Assembly (NCBI GenBank): GCA_945929965.1
Contig: CAMEOT010000002.1
Coordinates: forward strand, 144,949-208,948
Length of the DNA: 64,000 nt
DNA from: an uncultured Lachnospiraceae bacterium
GTDB lineage: Bacteria > Bacillota > Clostridia > Lachnospirales > Lachnospiraceae
Direction: 5' to 3'
Every line of letters begins with the position of its first letter. Position 1 is the first letter of the stretch. The translations under genes and the position numbers were made by a program. The notes under the pieces were generated by a model. It was not told the origin of the DNA. It saw only the letters and a list, made by a program, of their open reading frames with translations, and did no database searches. Positions 36,581-45,710 of the stretch are shown one piece after another.

Positions 36581-36695
36581 TTTGAAAAGAGATGTATGAA
36601 ACTATGCGTTGCATTTGTTCCTGTCGATCCAAAATGTAAGCTCTTACATTTTGAACCATAATTATTTTACCATTATTTCGACTATTTGGCAAACA
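36581..36695 (-). promoter_or_regulatory. Orphan promoter-operator unit ahead of a terminator
   Basis: On minus, -35 TTGCCA, 17 bp, extended -10 TGG-TAAAAT (about 36694-36666). Four bases later an ATG opens a 31-codon frame that ends in the terminator loop. Within it, 36632-36651 carries AAAATGTAAG-CT-CTTACATTTT as read on plus, the TGTAAG-NN-CTTACA operator with longer arms. The expected product is an RNA of about 110 nt or a tiny peptide; neither is a known gene. Confidence 0.55.
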
Positions 36696-36754
36696 GATTT
36701 CTTACAGTTGCGAGTTTTTCGCACTTTTAGCCAAAATCAGGACTTCTTTTTTGT

Positions 36755-38299
36755 CTAATCCTCATATTTAAAGTAGTCAAAATCCGCTGCTTTGCGGCTT
36801 CCACAGCCTCCGTTGTTGGCATAGATGCCTACCAGCGTACCGGTATGGCGCTTGGGATCGTCGGGAACACCCTCGTCGCAAAGGTAAATGCAGTTTTCCA
36901 GAGCACCTAACAGTTCCCAGTTCTCACCGTCGTAGCTGTAATAAAAAGTTCTTGTCAGCTTCTCCACCACTACCTTCAGATACAGAGGGGCTTCCTTCAC
37001 ATTGTCCACTTCCGCCATCAGTTCCTCTCCGTGGTTGCGGTTGATGACCAGTTGGATCTTCCGTCCGCCCTCATAGCACAGAGAGCATCTGGCATAGGTG
37101 GCTGTGCTGTAATAGCAGGTCAGTCCCGCCTGTTCTCCGTCCTTATCCGGGTAGAACTCCAGCTTCGTCTCCGCCACGTAGGACAGCTCCTGTTCTCTTC
37201 GTAACAATGTATTTTTCGCACGGATCTCATTCAGCTGTCCGTCTCTGGTCCAGATCCGGAAATATCCGGGACGTTCCGTCAGTGACCAGGATCCGTTGTC
37301 CGGGTTGCGCACGAACTCCCATTCCAGATTCAGCTTGGTATCATTAAAGTCATCGAACAGATTTCTCTCATAAATGCACTCGGGAAGATTGGGCGCAACC
37401 TGTGTCAGGCTGGGACCTTTTCCTTCGTTAACGGTAAACCATCCGTCCTTCGTCCACTGTACGGGATCCAGCGCCGACTCTCTGCCTACGGTAGTGTATT
37501 TGCCCCCATTGGGTCTGCCACAGAGATAATAACACCACCACTGACCGTTCTGATCCTGTACCAGTTTGCCGTGTCCGGCTCTCTGAATGGGTGCTGCAGG
37601 ATCCTTCTGGCGCATCACCGGATTGTAGGGGGAGCACTCGTAGGGGCCGTAGAAATTCTTACTTCTTCCCACGTTGATGCCATGACCGTAACCGGTGCCA
37701 CCCTCAGCCACGATAGCGTAATAATAGCCGTCCTTTTTCATGATATGGGGACCTTCGGAGCAGCGCTCGCCCGTGCCTTCCCATGCGGTCTTCGCCGGAC
37801 CCGCCACTGCCAGTCCGTCTGCCGTCAGGGGAACTGCCTGTGCTGCCTTGGCAATGATCATATATCTGCTGCCGTCATCATCCACAAACAGGGACGGATC
37901 AATATCGTCCACTTCCAGACATACCGGCTTGCTGTAAGGGCCTTCCGGCTTATCGGATACCATCACCAATTGTCTTCGCATCACATTATTGTCACGCTTG
38001 CCGTCCGCATTCAGACGCAAAGTTACATAAATATAGTATTTTCCGTCCACATATTCGATATCCGGTGCCCAGATGCCATGGGAATCCCGGATGTCACTGA
38101 TGTCCAGCCACTCCGGATTCGTGATGGCATGGCCGATGATATGCCAGTGCACCATATCTCTGGAATGGGAAATGGGGATTGCCGGAAAATACTGGAAGCT
38201 CGAATTCACCATGTAATAATCGTCACCGACACGGATCACGGAAGGATCCGGGAAAAAGCCTCGCTGTACAGGATTGTGATAGGTTCTCTGTTCGCTCAT
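36755..38299 (-). CDS. GH43 beta-xylosidase with C-terminal concanavalin-like domain
   Basis: 514 residues. GH43 propeller with catalytic Asp18 (FPDPS), Asp134 (DIDPSLF) and Glu182 (SEGPH); other signatures NSSFQYFPAIPISHSRDMVHW and HGIWAPDIEYVDGKYYIYVT. The C-terminal half (from about residue 315, LFDDFNDTKLNLEWEFVRNP) is the beta-xylosidase C2 beta-sandwich that closes the active site. No signal peptide: cytoplasmic cleavage of xylo-oligosaccharides. AAAGGAGA precedes ATG. It stands alone, 28 kb from the AraC/GH3 cluster, and has no adjacent transporter. Confidence 0.92.
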   Translation of the reverse strand: MSEQRTYHNPVQRGFFPDPSVIRVGDDYYMVNSSFQYFPAIPISHSRDMVHWHIIGHAITNPEWLDISDIRDSHGIWAPDIEYVDGKYYIYVTLRLNADGKRDNNVMRRQLVMVSDKPEGPYSKPVCLEVDDIDPSLFVDDDGSRYMIIAKAAQAVPLTADGLAVAGPAKTAWEGTGERCSEGPHIMKKDGYYYAIVAEGGTGYGHGINVGRSKNFYGPYECSPYNPVMRQKDPAAPIQRAGHGKLVQDQNGQWWCYYLCGRPNGGKYTTVGRESALDPVQWTKDGWFTVNEGKGPSLTQVAPNLPECIYERNLFDDFNDTKLNLEWEFVRNPDNGSWSLTERPGYFRIWTRDGQLNEIRAKNTLLRREQELSYVAETKLEFYPDKDGEQAGLTCYYSTATYARCSLCYEGGRKIQLVINRNHGEELMAEVDNVKEAPLYLKVVVEKLTRTFYYSYDGENWELLGALENCIYLCDEGVPDDPKRHTGTLVGIYANNGGCGSRKAADFDYFKYED

Positions 38300-38423
38300 A
38301 GGGGTCTCCTTTTATCACTCATAATTATACTGTAAGTGTAGCTTCTTCCCGGACTTCTGTCGTGCCAGTTTTCTTTTTATTTTATGACAAATATTGCATT
38401 AAATACAGATTGATCCTCCGGAA

Positions 38424-38597
38424 TTATTCCATGATGGAGTACTGCATCCACTCGTACAACAACTTCGTGCCCTCCACGATCTCGGGCGGGAGCAGTGCAC
38501 GCGCTACCAGCTTTAATTCATCGGATTCGATGTCCGTTCTGCGAAGATGGGCATAATCGCCGTCAATGCTTTCTACGATATATTCAAAACGATTCAT
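38424..38597 (-). CDS. Small protein of unknown function, 57 residues
   Basis: An intact frame from ATG 38597 with GAGGT 6 bases upstream. The product begins MNRFEYIVESIDGDYAHLRR and ends YEWMQYSIME; it is acidic, with no membrane segment or cysteine. Opening strands of the type IVESIDGDYAHL, plus ARALLPPEIVEGT, recall the small beta-barrel DUF3006 pattern, but this is a weak resemblance. It lies between groEL and the GH43 gene. Function unknown. Confidence 0.7.
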   Translation of the reverse strand: MNRFEYIVESIDGDYAHLRRTDIESDELKLVARALLPPEIVEGTKLLYEWMQYSIME

Positions 38598-38697
38598 AGG
38601 GATACCTCTTTCTTTGATGTGTTTGAGATAAGTTTAAGAGGTTTTTGGGGGAGAGTCAAGGGAATCCGCTGTATCTTCGAAAATCGCTTCGACGCAG

Positions 38698-38745
38698 CAG
38701 CGGCTTATCGCATAAATTGCTTCGCAATTCATGCGATATCCGCTG
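38698..38745 (-). repeat. Long imperfect hairpin with GCGAAGC core
   Basis: CAGCGG/CCGCTG, ATCGCAT/ATGCGAT and AATTGC/GCAATT stack around a three-base loop (GCTTCGC on plus, 38719-38725; GCGAAGC on minus). No T-run. Part of the hairpin chain downstream of groEL. Confidence 0.75.
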
Positions 38746-38769
38746 GACTTCGTCATATCCGTGACATAA

Positions 38770-38812
38770 AAAATACCCGATTCCCCAAGCAAGCTTGGAG
38801 ATCGGGTATTTT
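38770..38812 (-). terminator. Second terminator-like hairpin after groEL
   Basis: AAAATACCCGAT pairs with ATCGGGTATTTT around CCAAGC/GCTTGG; on minus it runs into TTTTTT. Probably a back-up terminator for groESL. Confidence 0.7.
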
Positions 38813-38831
38813 GCACATCCACGTTTATATC

Positions 38832-38884
38832 TTCGAAAATCGCTCTGCTTCGCAGAGCACGTGCTTCGCACTTATGATTTTCTC
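38832..38884 (-). repeat. Three-way-junction-like element with two GCGAAGC hairpins
   Basis: Outer stem GAAAATC (38835-38841)/GATTTTC (38876-38882) encloses two perfect mini-hairpins, GCTCTGC-TTC-GCAGAGC (38842-38858) and GTGC-TTC-GCAC (38861-38871). Confidence 0.75.
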
Positions 38885-38887
38885 GAT

Positions 38888-38949
38888 AAACACCCATAAA
38901 AAACAAATGCCACACCCGAAGGTGTGGCGCTTGTTTTTTCTATGGGTGT

Positions 38950-38951
<2 letters not shown>
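38888..38951 (-). terminator. groESL terminator
   Basis: Nested hairpin overlapping the groEL stop: outer AAACACCCATA/TATGGGTGTTT, inner CGCCACACC-TTCG-GGTGTGGC with a UUCG tetraloop, then TTTTTT on minus. Confidence 0.9.
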
Positions 38952-40602
<1,651 letters not shown>

Positions 40603-40639
40603 TTAGTCTTAATTTCTTTTTAGGTCTTTGCAATTACTG

Positions 40640-40660
40640 GTAACTATTCAGAATAGTTAC
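40640..40660 (-). repeat. Perfect palindrome between groES and groEL
   Basis: GTAACTATTC/GAATAGTTAC with a single central base, placed 3 bases after the groES stop. It shares the TAACTATTCAGA core with repeats at 20827-20891 and 45640-45676. Confidence 0.75.
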
Positions 40661-40662
40661 AA

Positions 40663-40947
40663 TTACTGAATGATTGCAAGGATGTCGCTCTGTTTAACGA
40701 TGATGTACTCTTCGTCATCCAGCTTTACTTCGGTTCCGGAATATTTAGAATAGATGACCTGATCGCCAACCTTAACTTCCATCTTTACTTCCTTGCCGTC
40801 TACAACACCGCCGGGACCTACAGCAACAACTTCTGCCTGCTGGGGCTTTTCCTTATTCTGACCGGGGAGTACGATACCGGACTTGGTAGTCTCCTCTGCA
40901 ACTAACTGTTTTAATACTACTCTGTCACCTAAGGGTTTCAAATTCAT
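40663..40947 (-). CDS. groES: Co-chaperonin GroES
   Basis: 94 residues. [42 protein letters not shown] and [27 protein letters not shown] are standard GroES. Capping ring of GroEL. AAGGAGG precedes the ATG. Confidence 0.98.
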   Translation of the reverse strand: MNLKPLGDRVVLKQLVAEETTKSGIVLPGQNKEKPQQAEVVAVGPGGVVDGKEVKMEVKVGDQVIYSKYSGTEVKLDDEEYIIVKQSDILAIIQ

Positions 40948-40993
40948 GACAACTGCCTCCTTATAACTATTTAAATATCATATTACTCTTTTG

Positions 40994-41020
40994 TTAGCAC
41001 TCGTTTTTATCGAGTGCTAA
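40994..41020 (-). promoter_or_regulatory. CIRCE element (HrcA operator)
   Basis: TTAGCACTC-N9-GAGTGCTAA, an exact CIRCE inverted repeat, just downstream of the groESL -10. HrcA repression with heat release is expected; hrcA itself is outside this window. Confidence 0.97.
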
Positions 41021-41032
41021 TTTCTATAGCTT

Positions 41033-41061
41033 ATATTAGTTTTATATGCCGAGTTTTTCAA
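41033..41061 (-). promoter_or_regulatory. groESL promoter
   Basis: Minus strand: -35 TTGAAA (41061-41056), 17 bp, -10 TAATAT (41038-41033), followed 12 bases later by the CIRCE element. Confidence 0.82.
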
Positions 41062-41177
41062 ACGTATTCTCAGATATTTAAAATGTTATTTCTTTTATTT
41101 TCTCATTTTATCTCATTTTTTCTAATGTTTTTATATTACATGTTTGAAAATGCGATTTAATATTTCGTTTATAATTC

Positions 41178-41213
41178 TAAAAAAGCAGCCCTGGACTGTT
41201 CGTCTCCGGGCTG
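41178..41213 (-). terminator. Terminator of the formate/nitrite transporter gene
   Basis: On minus, AGCAGCCCGGA...TCCAGGGCTGCT pairs and runs into TTTTTT. Confidence 0.88.
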
Positions 41214-41248
41214 CTCCGCTTTGCTCTGTATTTACTTTGTGACTCGCC

Positions 41249-42112
41249 CTACGCGGTCTTGGAATCCTCATGCCATTTCTGCCACTTCTTCTTATAGATA
41301 AAGAAGCAAGGGATTCCTACGAATACCATTCCACCTAAAATATTGCCGATGGTAACGGGAATAAAGTTGTTCAGGCTGTGAAGCACTGTCAGTCCCTGGA
41401 TCTGCTCGGCGGTCAGGCCGTAAGCTTCCTGTGCCTTTGCCACATAAGCGGGATTCTGTGCAGCCATCATGCCTACGGGAATGTAGAACATATTTGCAAC
41501 ACAGTGCTCAAAACCGCCGACTACGAATGCCATGATCGGGAAGAAGAACGCCCAGACCTTACCTACGATATCCGTAGCTGCCGCTGCCATCAGGATCGCA
41601 ATACATACCAGAATATTGCACAGGATGCCGGAGGTGACTCCCTTCAGAGGAGAAATGCCTACCTTGCCGACTGCCACTTTGATGGCATAGGCACCCAAAA
41701 GCCCACCGGTGTAATCCAGATTACCGGAAAAATAAATCAGGGTATCAATGATCAACGCACCGATCAGATTGCTGAAGTAAACCACGATCAGATTGCGGAT
41801 ACATTCGAACCAGGTCACCTTTTTGCCTACCACATCCATGACGATCAAACAGTTACCAGTAAAAAGTTCTCCGCCCACAAATACAATGATCATCAGTCCC
41901 ACAGGGAAGATGATGCCTGCCACGAATCGTGCCAGACCTACATTGTCAATGGCATGTGCTGCGGTACTGCTGGTAGCTCCGCCCAGTGCAATGAACGCAC
42001 CTGCCATAATGCCTAACAGGATCATCTTACCCAGGGGAAGATGCGCCTTGCCCTCTCCTGCTTTCATGTTGGTATCAATGACTTCCGACGGGGTATTAAA
42101 ATGCTGTTCCAT
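41249..42112 (-). CDS. Formate/nitrite transporter (FNT) family channel
   Basis: 287 residues, about six membrane helices. FNT features: AGAFIALGGATSSTAAHAI in helix 1, FVGGELFTGNCLIV before helix 3, and VVGGFEHCVANMFYIPVGM with the conserved central His. Moves formate (or nitrite) across the membrane; formate export fits a fermenter. ATG 42112 has GAGGG 5 bases upstream. Single-gene unit with its own terminator. Specificity between FocA and NirC types not decided. Confidence 0.9.
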   Translation of the reverse strand: MEQHFNTPSEVIDTNMKAGEGKAHLPLGKMILLGIMAGAFIALGGATSSTAAHAIDNVGLARFVAGIIFPVGLMIIVFVGGELFTGNCLIVMDVVGKKVTWFECIRNLIVVYFSNLIGALIIDTLIYFSGNLDYTGGLLGAYAIKVAVGKVGISPLKGVTSGILCNILVCIAILMAAAATDIVGKVWAFFFPIMAFVVGGFEHCVANMFYIPVGMMAAQNPAYVAKAQEAYGLTAEQIQGLTVLHSLNNFIPVTIGNILGGMVFVGIPCFFIYKKKWQKWHEDSKTA

Positions 42113-42325
42113 AGATTCCCTCATTTCCGTACAGCCCTTATCTGCCGTACTTTCTCATACTCATATAATGCCTATATTACACGAAAGCTGCGCAGAAAAG
42201 CAAGCTTTTCCCAGTATGTATCTGATTATATACATTTTTCTCATTTTCTTCTGCACTTTATTTTCTAAGCAAAAATTATTTTTGCAATTTTTTTGCCGAT
42301 TTTTGCAAAAAAATGGTAGACAAAA

Positions 42326-42476
42326 GCCATATTGTGTACTATACTAAACATGTTCGGTGAGAGCCGAACCGCTTATATAAGTAGATTTCCGGAAGAATTC
42401 CCCTTTTACACAATTAAAGTGGTTGCAGGTTTCCCGCCTGCGGCTGCTTTAATTGTGTTATAAGTTATTTTTTGTG
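42326..42476 (+). ncRNA. Putative small RNA (promoter, two hairpins, T-rich end)
   Basis: Plus-strand promoter: -35 TAGACA, 17 bp, -10 TATACT (about 42316-42344). The region after it folds into GTTCGG/CCGAAC (about 42354-42371) and a strong stem-loop ACACAATTAAAG...CTTTAATTGTGT (42410-42461) with inner GCAGG/CCTGC, then a T-rich stretch to about 42476. A 37-codon frame starts 4 bases after the -10 (MFGESRTAYISRF...), without a ribosome site. I recognise no RNA family. Confidence 0.5.
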
Positions 42477-42524
42477 GTTTCCTTTGGAATTGCAAAAGTT
42501 TTTGCAAAAATTTGAAATTTTCAC

Positions 42525-42554
42525 TTGCTAAATAGTAAACATCTATGCTATAAT
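42525..42554 (+). promoter_or_regulatory. tRNA-Trp promoter
   Basis: -35 TTGCTA (42525-42530), 18 bp, -10 TATAAT (42549-42554), 36 bases before the tRNA. Confidence 0.8.
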
Positions 42555-42589
42555 AACTTTCGTCAGTGATTCAACTGATACAATTTCAT

Positions 42590-42660
42590 AGGGGAATAGT
42601 ACAGCGGTAGTGCGGCGGTCTCCAAAACCGTTAACGGGGGTTCGATCCCCTCTTCCCCTG
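42590..42660 (+). tRNA. tRNA-Trp (anticodon CCA)
   Basis: 71-nt cloverleaf: acceptor AGGGGAA/TTCCCCT, D arm GTAC..GGTAGTGC, anticodon stem GCGGT/ACCGT with loop CTCCAAA (anticodon CCA), T arm GGGGG-TTCGATC-CCCTC, discriminator G. The 3' CCA is not encoded. Confidence 0.95.
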
Positions 42661-42664
42661 CTTT

Positions 42665-42691
42665 AAAAAGTCGATGTTATCGGCTTTTTTT
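42665..42691 (+). terminator. tRNA-Trp terminator
   Basis: AAAAGTCGAT-GTT-ATCGGCTTTTTTT, about 10 bp with one G-U pair, then T-run. Confidence 0.88.
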
Positions 42692-42750
42692 ATTTGTTAG
42701 CTATCTTTGCAGCTTTATCATACATTGACAGACATGGTGACGATAATAAC

Positions 42751-42798
42751 AAAAAGAAATAGCATCCCCTCGCCAAAGTAGATACTATTTCTTTTCTT
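42751..42798. terminator. Terminator after the pantothenate kinase gene
   Basis: AAAAGAAATAG/CTATTTCTTTT, 11 bp, with A- and T-runs on both sides; works on either strand. Confidence 0.75.
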
Positions 42799-42809
42799 TT
42801 TCAGTACTG

Positions 42810-43643
42810 TTAAATTTCCTCTTTCTCCGAATCCGGCGCGATCACGGACCCTATCGCGGTAGCGTAATCGGAGTACTCCGGAATGCTGATCTTCACGTCC
42901 CACAGGCTCTTGAAGTCCTCGATGATCTGGCGGCACTCGAAGAATTTGGTCAGACCGCCGATGAGGATGTAATCCTTGATGCCGGTGTTCACGGAGGCTA
43001 AAATTCCTGCCTGACAGATGTTCTCGATGACCATATGTACAATACCGGCTGCGATGTCTTCGGGCTTGGACTGAGCATCTGCCTTGCCGAAGTTGGATGC
43101 AGTCACATCCAGGTTCAGACCCGGGAGCTTTTCCTTGGCGAGATCGCCGATCCGCAAATCGATCTTCGTCACATCACCCTTGCGGGACAGGGGAACGATC
43201 TCATGGATGTCTCCGGTGTTCAGCATGATCGAGGACAGTCCGCAGATGGTTCCTCCACCCAAGCCGACACCGCCTAAATGCTTCATCTCATTTTCAGTTA
43301 CTTTGACGAAGAAGCTTCCGGTGCCCATGCTGATGACAATGACTTCCTTTTTATCCGTGAGGTAATAACCGCCGGTTCCGGTGGCTATGAATTCGTCTAC
43401 CTTATAGGTAGGACGATCATATACCGCTTTCTCCACATACTTGCTTCCAACGCCGGTGATGTAGACACCTTCTACGTCCGACAGTTCCAGGTTGTTCTCG
43501 TACAGGTATCTGCCGAATGCGCCATAAAGAGATGCCACCTGGCTGTCTGCCTTGACCGCCATGGGCGGAAGCATATGTTTCCCTTCAAAAGCTACGATCT
43601 TCGTTGTGCTGCTGCCGATATCAATTCCTATTTTTACAGGCAT
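42810..43643 (-). CDS. coaW: Type II pantothenate kinase
   Basis: 277 residues. Fumble/CoaW-type ASKHA fold: KIGIDIGSSTTKIVAFEG at the N-terminus, VISMGTGSFFVKVTENEMKHLGGVGLGGGTICGLS in the middle and YILIGGLTKFFECRQIIEDF near the end. Phosphorylates pantothenate, first step to coenzyme A. AGGAGGG precedes ATG. Related activator-type ATPases share the N-terminal motif, but the length and the central motif fit PanK-II. Confidence 0.87.
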   Translation of the reverse strand: MPVKIGIDIGSSTTKIVAFEGKHMLPPMAVKADSQVASLYGAFGRYLYENNLELSDVEGVYITGVGSKYVEKAVYDRPTYKVDEFIATGTGGYYLTDKKEVIVISMGTGSFFVKVTENEMKHLGGVGLGGGTICGLSSIMLNTGDIHEIVPLSRKGDVTKIDLRIGDLAKEKLPGLNLDVTASNFGKADAQSKPEDIAAGIVHMVIENICQAGILASVNTGIKDYILIGGLTKFFECRQIIEDFKSLWDVKISIPEYSDYATAIGSVIAPDSEKEEI

Positions 43644-43713
43644 GTTTTGCCCTCCTCATATCTTTTGACCATTCCTGGTCTCTTTTTCAAATGCATTTTT
43701 CAGTTTAGAATCA

Positions 43714-45096
43714 TCAGCTAAATACTTTATCGACCGCATCCTGCACGGAGCTTACGCCGATGACCCGAATCTTACTTCCCTTTTTGCACTCTTCCAGTGA
43801 CACGTAAGGCACCACGCATTCCTCGAAGCCCAGCTTCTCCGCCTCTGCCACACGTTGTTTTGCCATGCTGACTGCACGGACTTCACCGCTTAAGCCTACT
43901 TCTCCGAAGGCAACCATCTTCGGGTTCAATGCCTTATTCCGGAAGCTGGACAGAATCGCCAGCACGATCCCTAAGTCAATCGCCGGCTCCTGGATCTTGA
44001 TACCGCCGGTGATATTCACATAGGCATCACAGGAGGATAACTGTACTCCCGAACGCTTCTCCAATACTGCCATCAGGAGATTTACGCGATTAAAATCCGT
44101 ACCGGTGGTCTGTCTTCTGGGAATGCCGAAATTACTGTGGCACACCAGCGCCTGTAGCTCGATCAGAAGCGGTCTGGTGCCCTCCATGGTACATGCCACC
44201 ACAGAACCGCTGGCATTCTCCGGTCGACCGTTCAACATATATTCCGAAGGATTCTTGACCTCTGCCAGCCCCGTCTCCCGCATCTCGAAGACACCGATCT
44301 CATTCGTGGATCCAAAACGGTTCTTTACGCTCCGCAGAATACGGTAGGACGCATGTCTGTCCCCTTCAAAATAAAGTACCGTGTCCACCATATGTTCCAA
44401 CACTCTGGGACCTGCCACCGTACCTTCCTTGGTCACATGACCTACAATGAAGATCGAGATTCCCAGTCCTTTCGCCAGCTGCAACAGGATGCCTGTGGAT
44501 TCCCTCACCTGGGATACGCTTCCCGGTGCCGCCGACACATTTTCGTTGTACATGGTCTGAATAGAGTCAATGATCACGACCTCCGGTTTACTCCTGCGGA
44601 TCACTTCACTGATAATGTCTAGATTCGTCTCGCAAAGTAGGAGCATATGCTCCGAAAAATTGCCCAGACGATCCGCCCGCATCTTGATCTGTACCTTGGA
44701 TTCCTCTCCGGAGATATACAGTACCTTATGTCCCGCCGCAGACAGATTATGACAGACCTGCAATAACAGTGTGGACTTACCGATTCCGGGGTCTCCGCCT
44801 ACCAATGTCAGGGATCCCTGCACGATACCGCCTCCCAGCACCCGGTCCAGTTCTTTGATCCCGGTGAGGGTCTTATTCTCCTCCCGGATGGCGATCTCGG
44901 ACAGTACACAGGGTTCTGATGCCTCTCTTCTGTCTCTCTTCGCACCGTTTCCGGTATTCTTTAATTCTGTTTTATCTATTGTCTCTTCCACGAAAGTATT
45001 CCACTCTCTGCAACCAGGGCATTGTCCCAGCCATTTCGTGGATTCATAGCCACAGTTCTGACAGAAAAAAACGGTAGCCGTCTTACCTTTTGCCAT
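43714..45096 (-). CDS. radA: DNA repair protein RadA (Sms)
   Basis: 460 residues. N-terminal zinc ribbon CQNCGYESTKWLGQCPGCREWNT, RecA-like Walker A GGDPGIGKSTLLLQV, the RadA-specific KNRFGSTNEIG motif, and a C-terminal Lon-like domain with PKMVAFGEVGLSGEVRAV. Helicase-like branch-migration factor of recombination repair. Confidence 0.96.
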   Translation of the reverse strand: MAKGKTATVFFCQNCGYESTKWLGQCPGCREWNTFVEETIDKTELKNTGNGAKRDRREASEPCVLSEIAIREENKTLTGIKELDRVLGGGIVQGSLTLVGGDPGIGKSTLLLQVCHNLSAAGHKVLYISGEESKVQIKMRADRLGNFSEHMLLLCETNLDIISEVIRRSKPEVVIIDSIQTMYNENVSAAPGSVSQVRESTGILLQLAKGLGISIFIVGHVTKEGTVAGPRVLEHMVDTVLYFEGDRHASYRILRSVKNRFGSTNEIGVFEMRETGLAEVKNPSEYMLNGRPENASGSVVACTMEGTRPLLIELQALVCHSNFGIPRRQTTGTDFNRVNLLMAVLEKRSGVQLSSCDAYVNITGGIKIQEPAIDLGIVLAILSSFRNKALNPKMVAFGEVGLSGEVRAVSMAKQRVAEAEKLGFEECVVPYVSLEECKKGSKIRVIGVSSVQDAVDKVFS

Positions 45097-45118
45097 GTTC
45101 TCTCCCCAATCGTTATAA

Positions 45119-45171
45119 AAAAGAGCCCAGTCACGAAGTACTACAATATCCTCCGTGCCTGGACTCCTTTG
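45119..45171 (-). terminator. Terminator between the 137-residue protein gene and radA
   Basis: On minus, GAGTCCAGGCACG...CGTGACTGGGCTC pairs with one mismatch or wobble per arm and runs into TTTTTT. It ends just before radA. Confidence 0.85.
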
Positions 45172-45181
45172 CAGTGCGTCC

Positions 45182-45595
45182 TTACGCTTCTACGATCTTA
45201 ACAGGTACTTCACCTGCTGCTTCCAGTTCTACGCTTAAGCTCAGCTTGCCGCCAAGTCCGGTCTTCATGGTTCCTACGTTCTTGCCGTCGATCAATACTT
45301 CGTACTCGGTATCATCCTTCAGACCTACGGTGATCTGGGAATCCTCATCACCCTCTACGATGAACTCCACGCTGTTGTCAGATTCCTTAAACTCCAGCAC
45401 ACTGGTTCCGGGAACAGATTCATATAAAAACATGCCGTTCTTCTCTAACTTTGTCATCTCATTGTAGGTCTTAACCTTCAGCAGATCTCCTGCATGCTCA
45501 TAATCTTCTACCTTTGCCTTCTTGGCCAGCTTGTGATTACCAAAGCTGATAGATCCGTCTGCTTCACTGCGAAGTATTTCTTCCACTACTGCCAT
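45182..45595 (-). CDS. Conserved hypothetical protein, 137 residues
   Basis: Acidic soluble protein, no signal peptide or membrane helix. Begins MAVVEEILRSEADGSISFGNHKLAKKAKVEDYEH; the middle reads as a compact beta domain (NGMFLYESVPGTSVLEF, EYEVLIDGKNVGTMKTGLGGKLSLSVEL). Similar short proteins occur in Lachnospiraceae, sometimes labelled endosialidase chaperone-like, a label the sequence does not justify. Stand-alone unit between clpC and radA with its own terminator. AGGAGG precedes ATG. Confidence 0.75.
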   Translation of the reverse strand: MAVVEEILRSEADGSISFGNHKLAKKAKVEDYEHAGDLLKVKTYNEMTKLEKNGMFLYESVPGTSVLEFKESDNSVEFIVEGDEDSQITVGLKDDTEYEVLIDGKNVGTMKTGLGGKLSLSVELEAAGEVPVKIVEA

Positions 45596-45639
45596 CTGTC
45601 TGTCCTCCTGAAAGTAACTGCATCCGCAATCTTTCTCTT

Positions 45640-45676
45640 TTGTCCTTTGCGAATGGGGTTTTGAATAGTTACAGTA
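45640..45676. repeat. TAACTATTCAAAACC repeat, copy 3
   Basis: On minus, TAACTATTCAAAACCCCATT followed by CGCAAAG closely matches 20829-20850 (TAACTATTCAGAACCTCATT, then CCCAAAA). Lies between clpC and the hypothetical gene. Confidence 0.6.
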
Positions 45677-45710
45677 TAATATATCTCACACTGTTTTTCT
45701 ACAAAAAATT

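Noticed and set aside
38634..38915. Overlapping minus-strand frames of 93 and 71 residues downstream of groEL
   Set aside because: They are translations of stacked hairpins and terminators in two frames at once, with no ribosome site; treated as repeats.
42718..42936. 72-residue minus frame overlapping the pantothenate kinase end
   Set aside because: Shadow of coaW in another frame, crossing its terminator.
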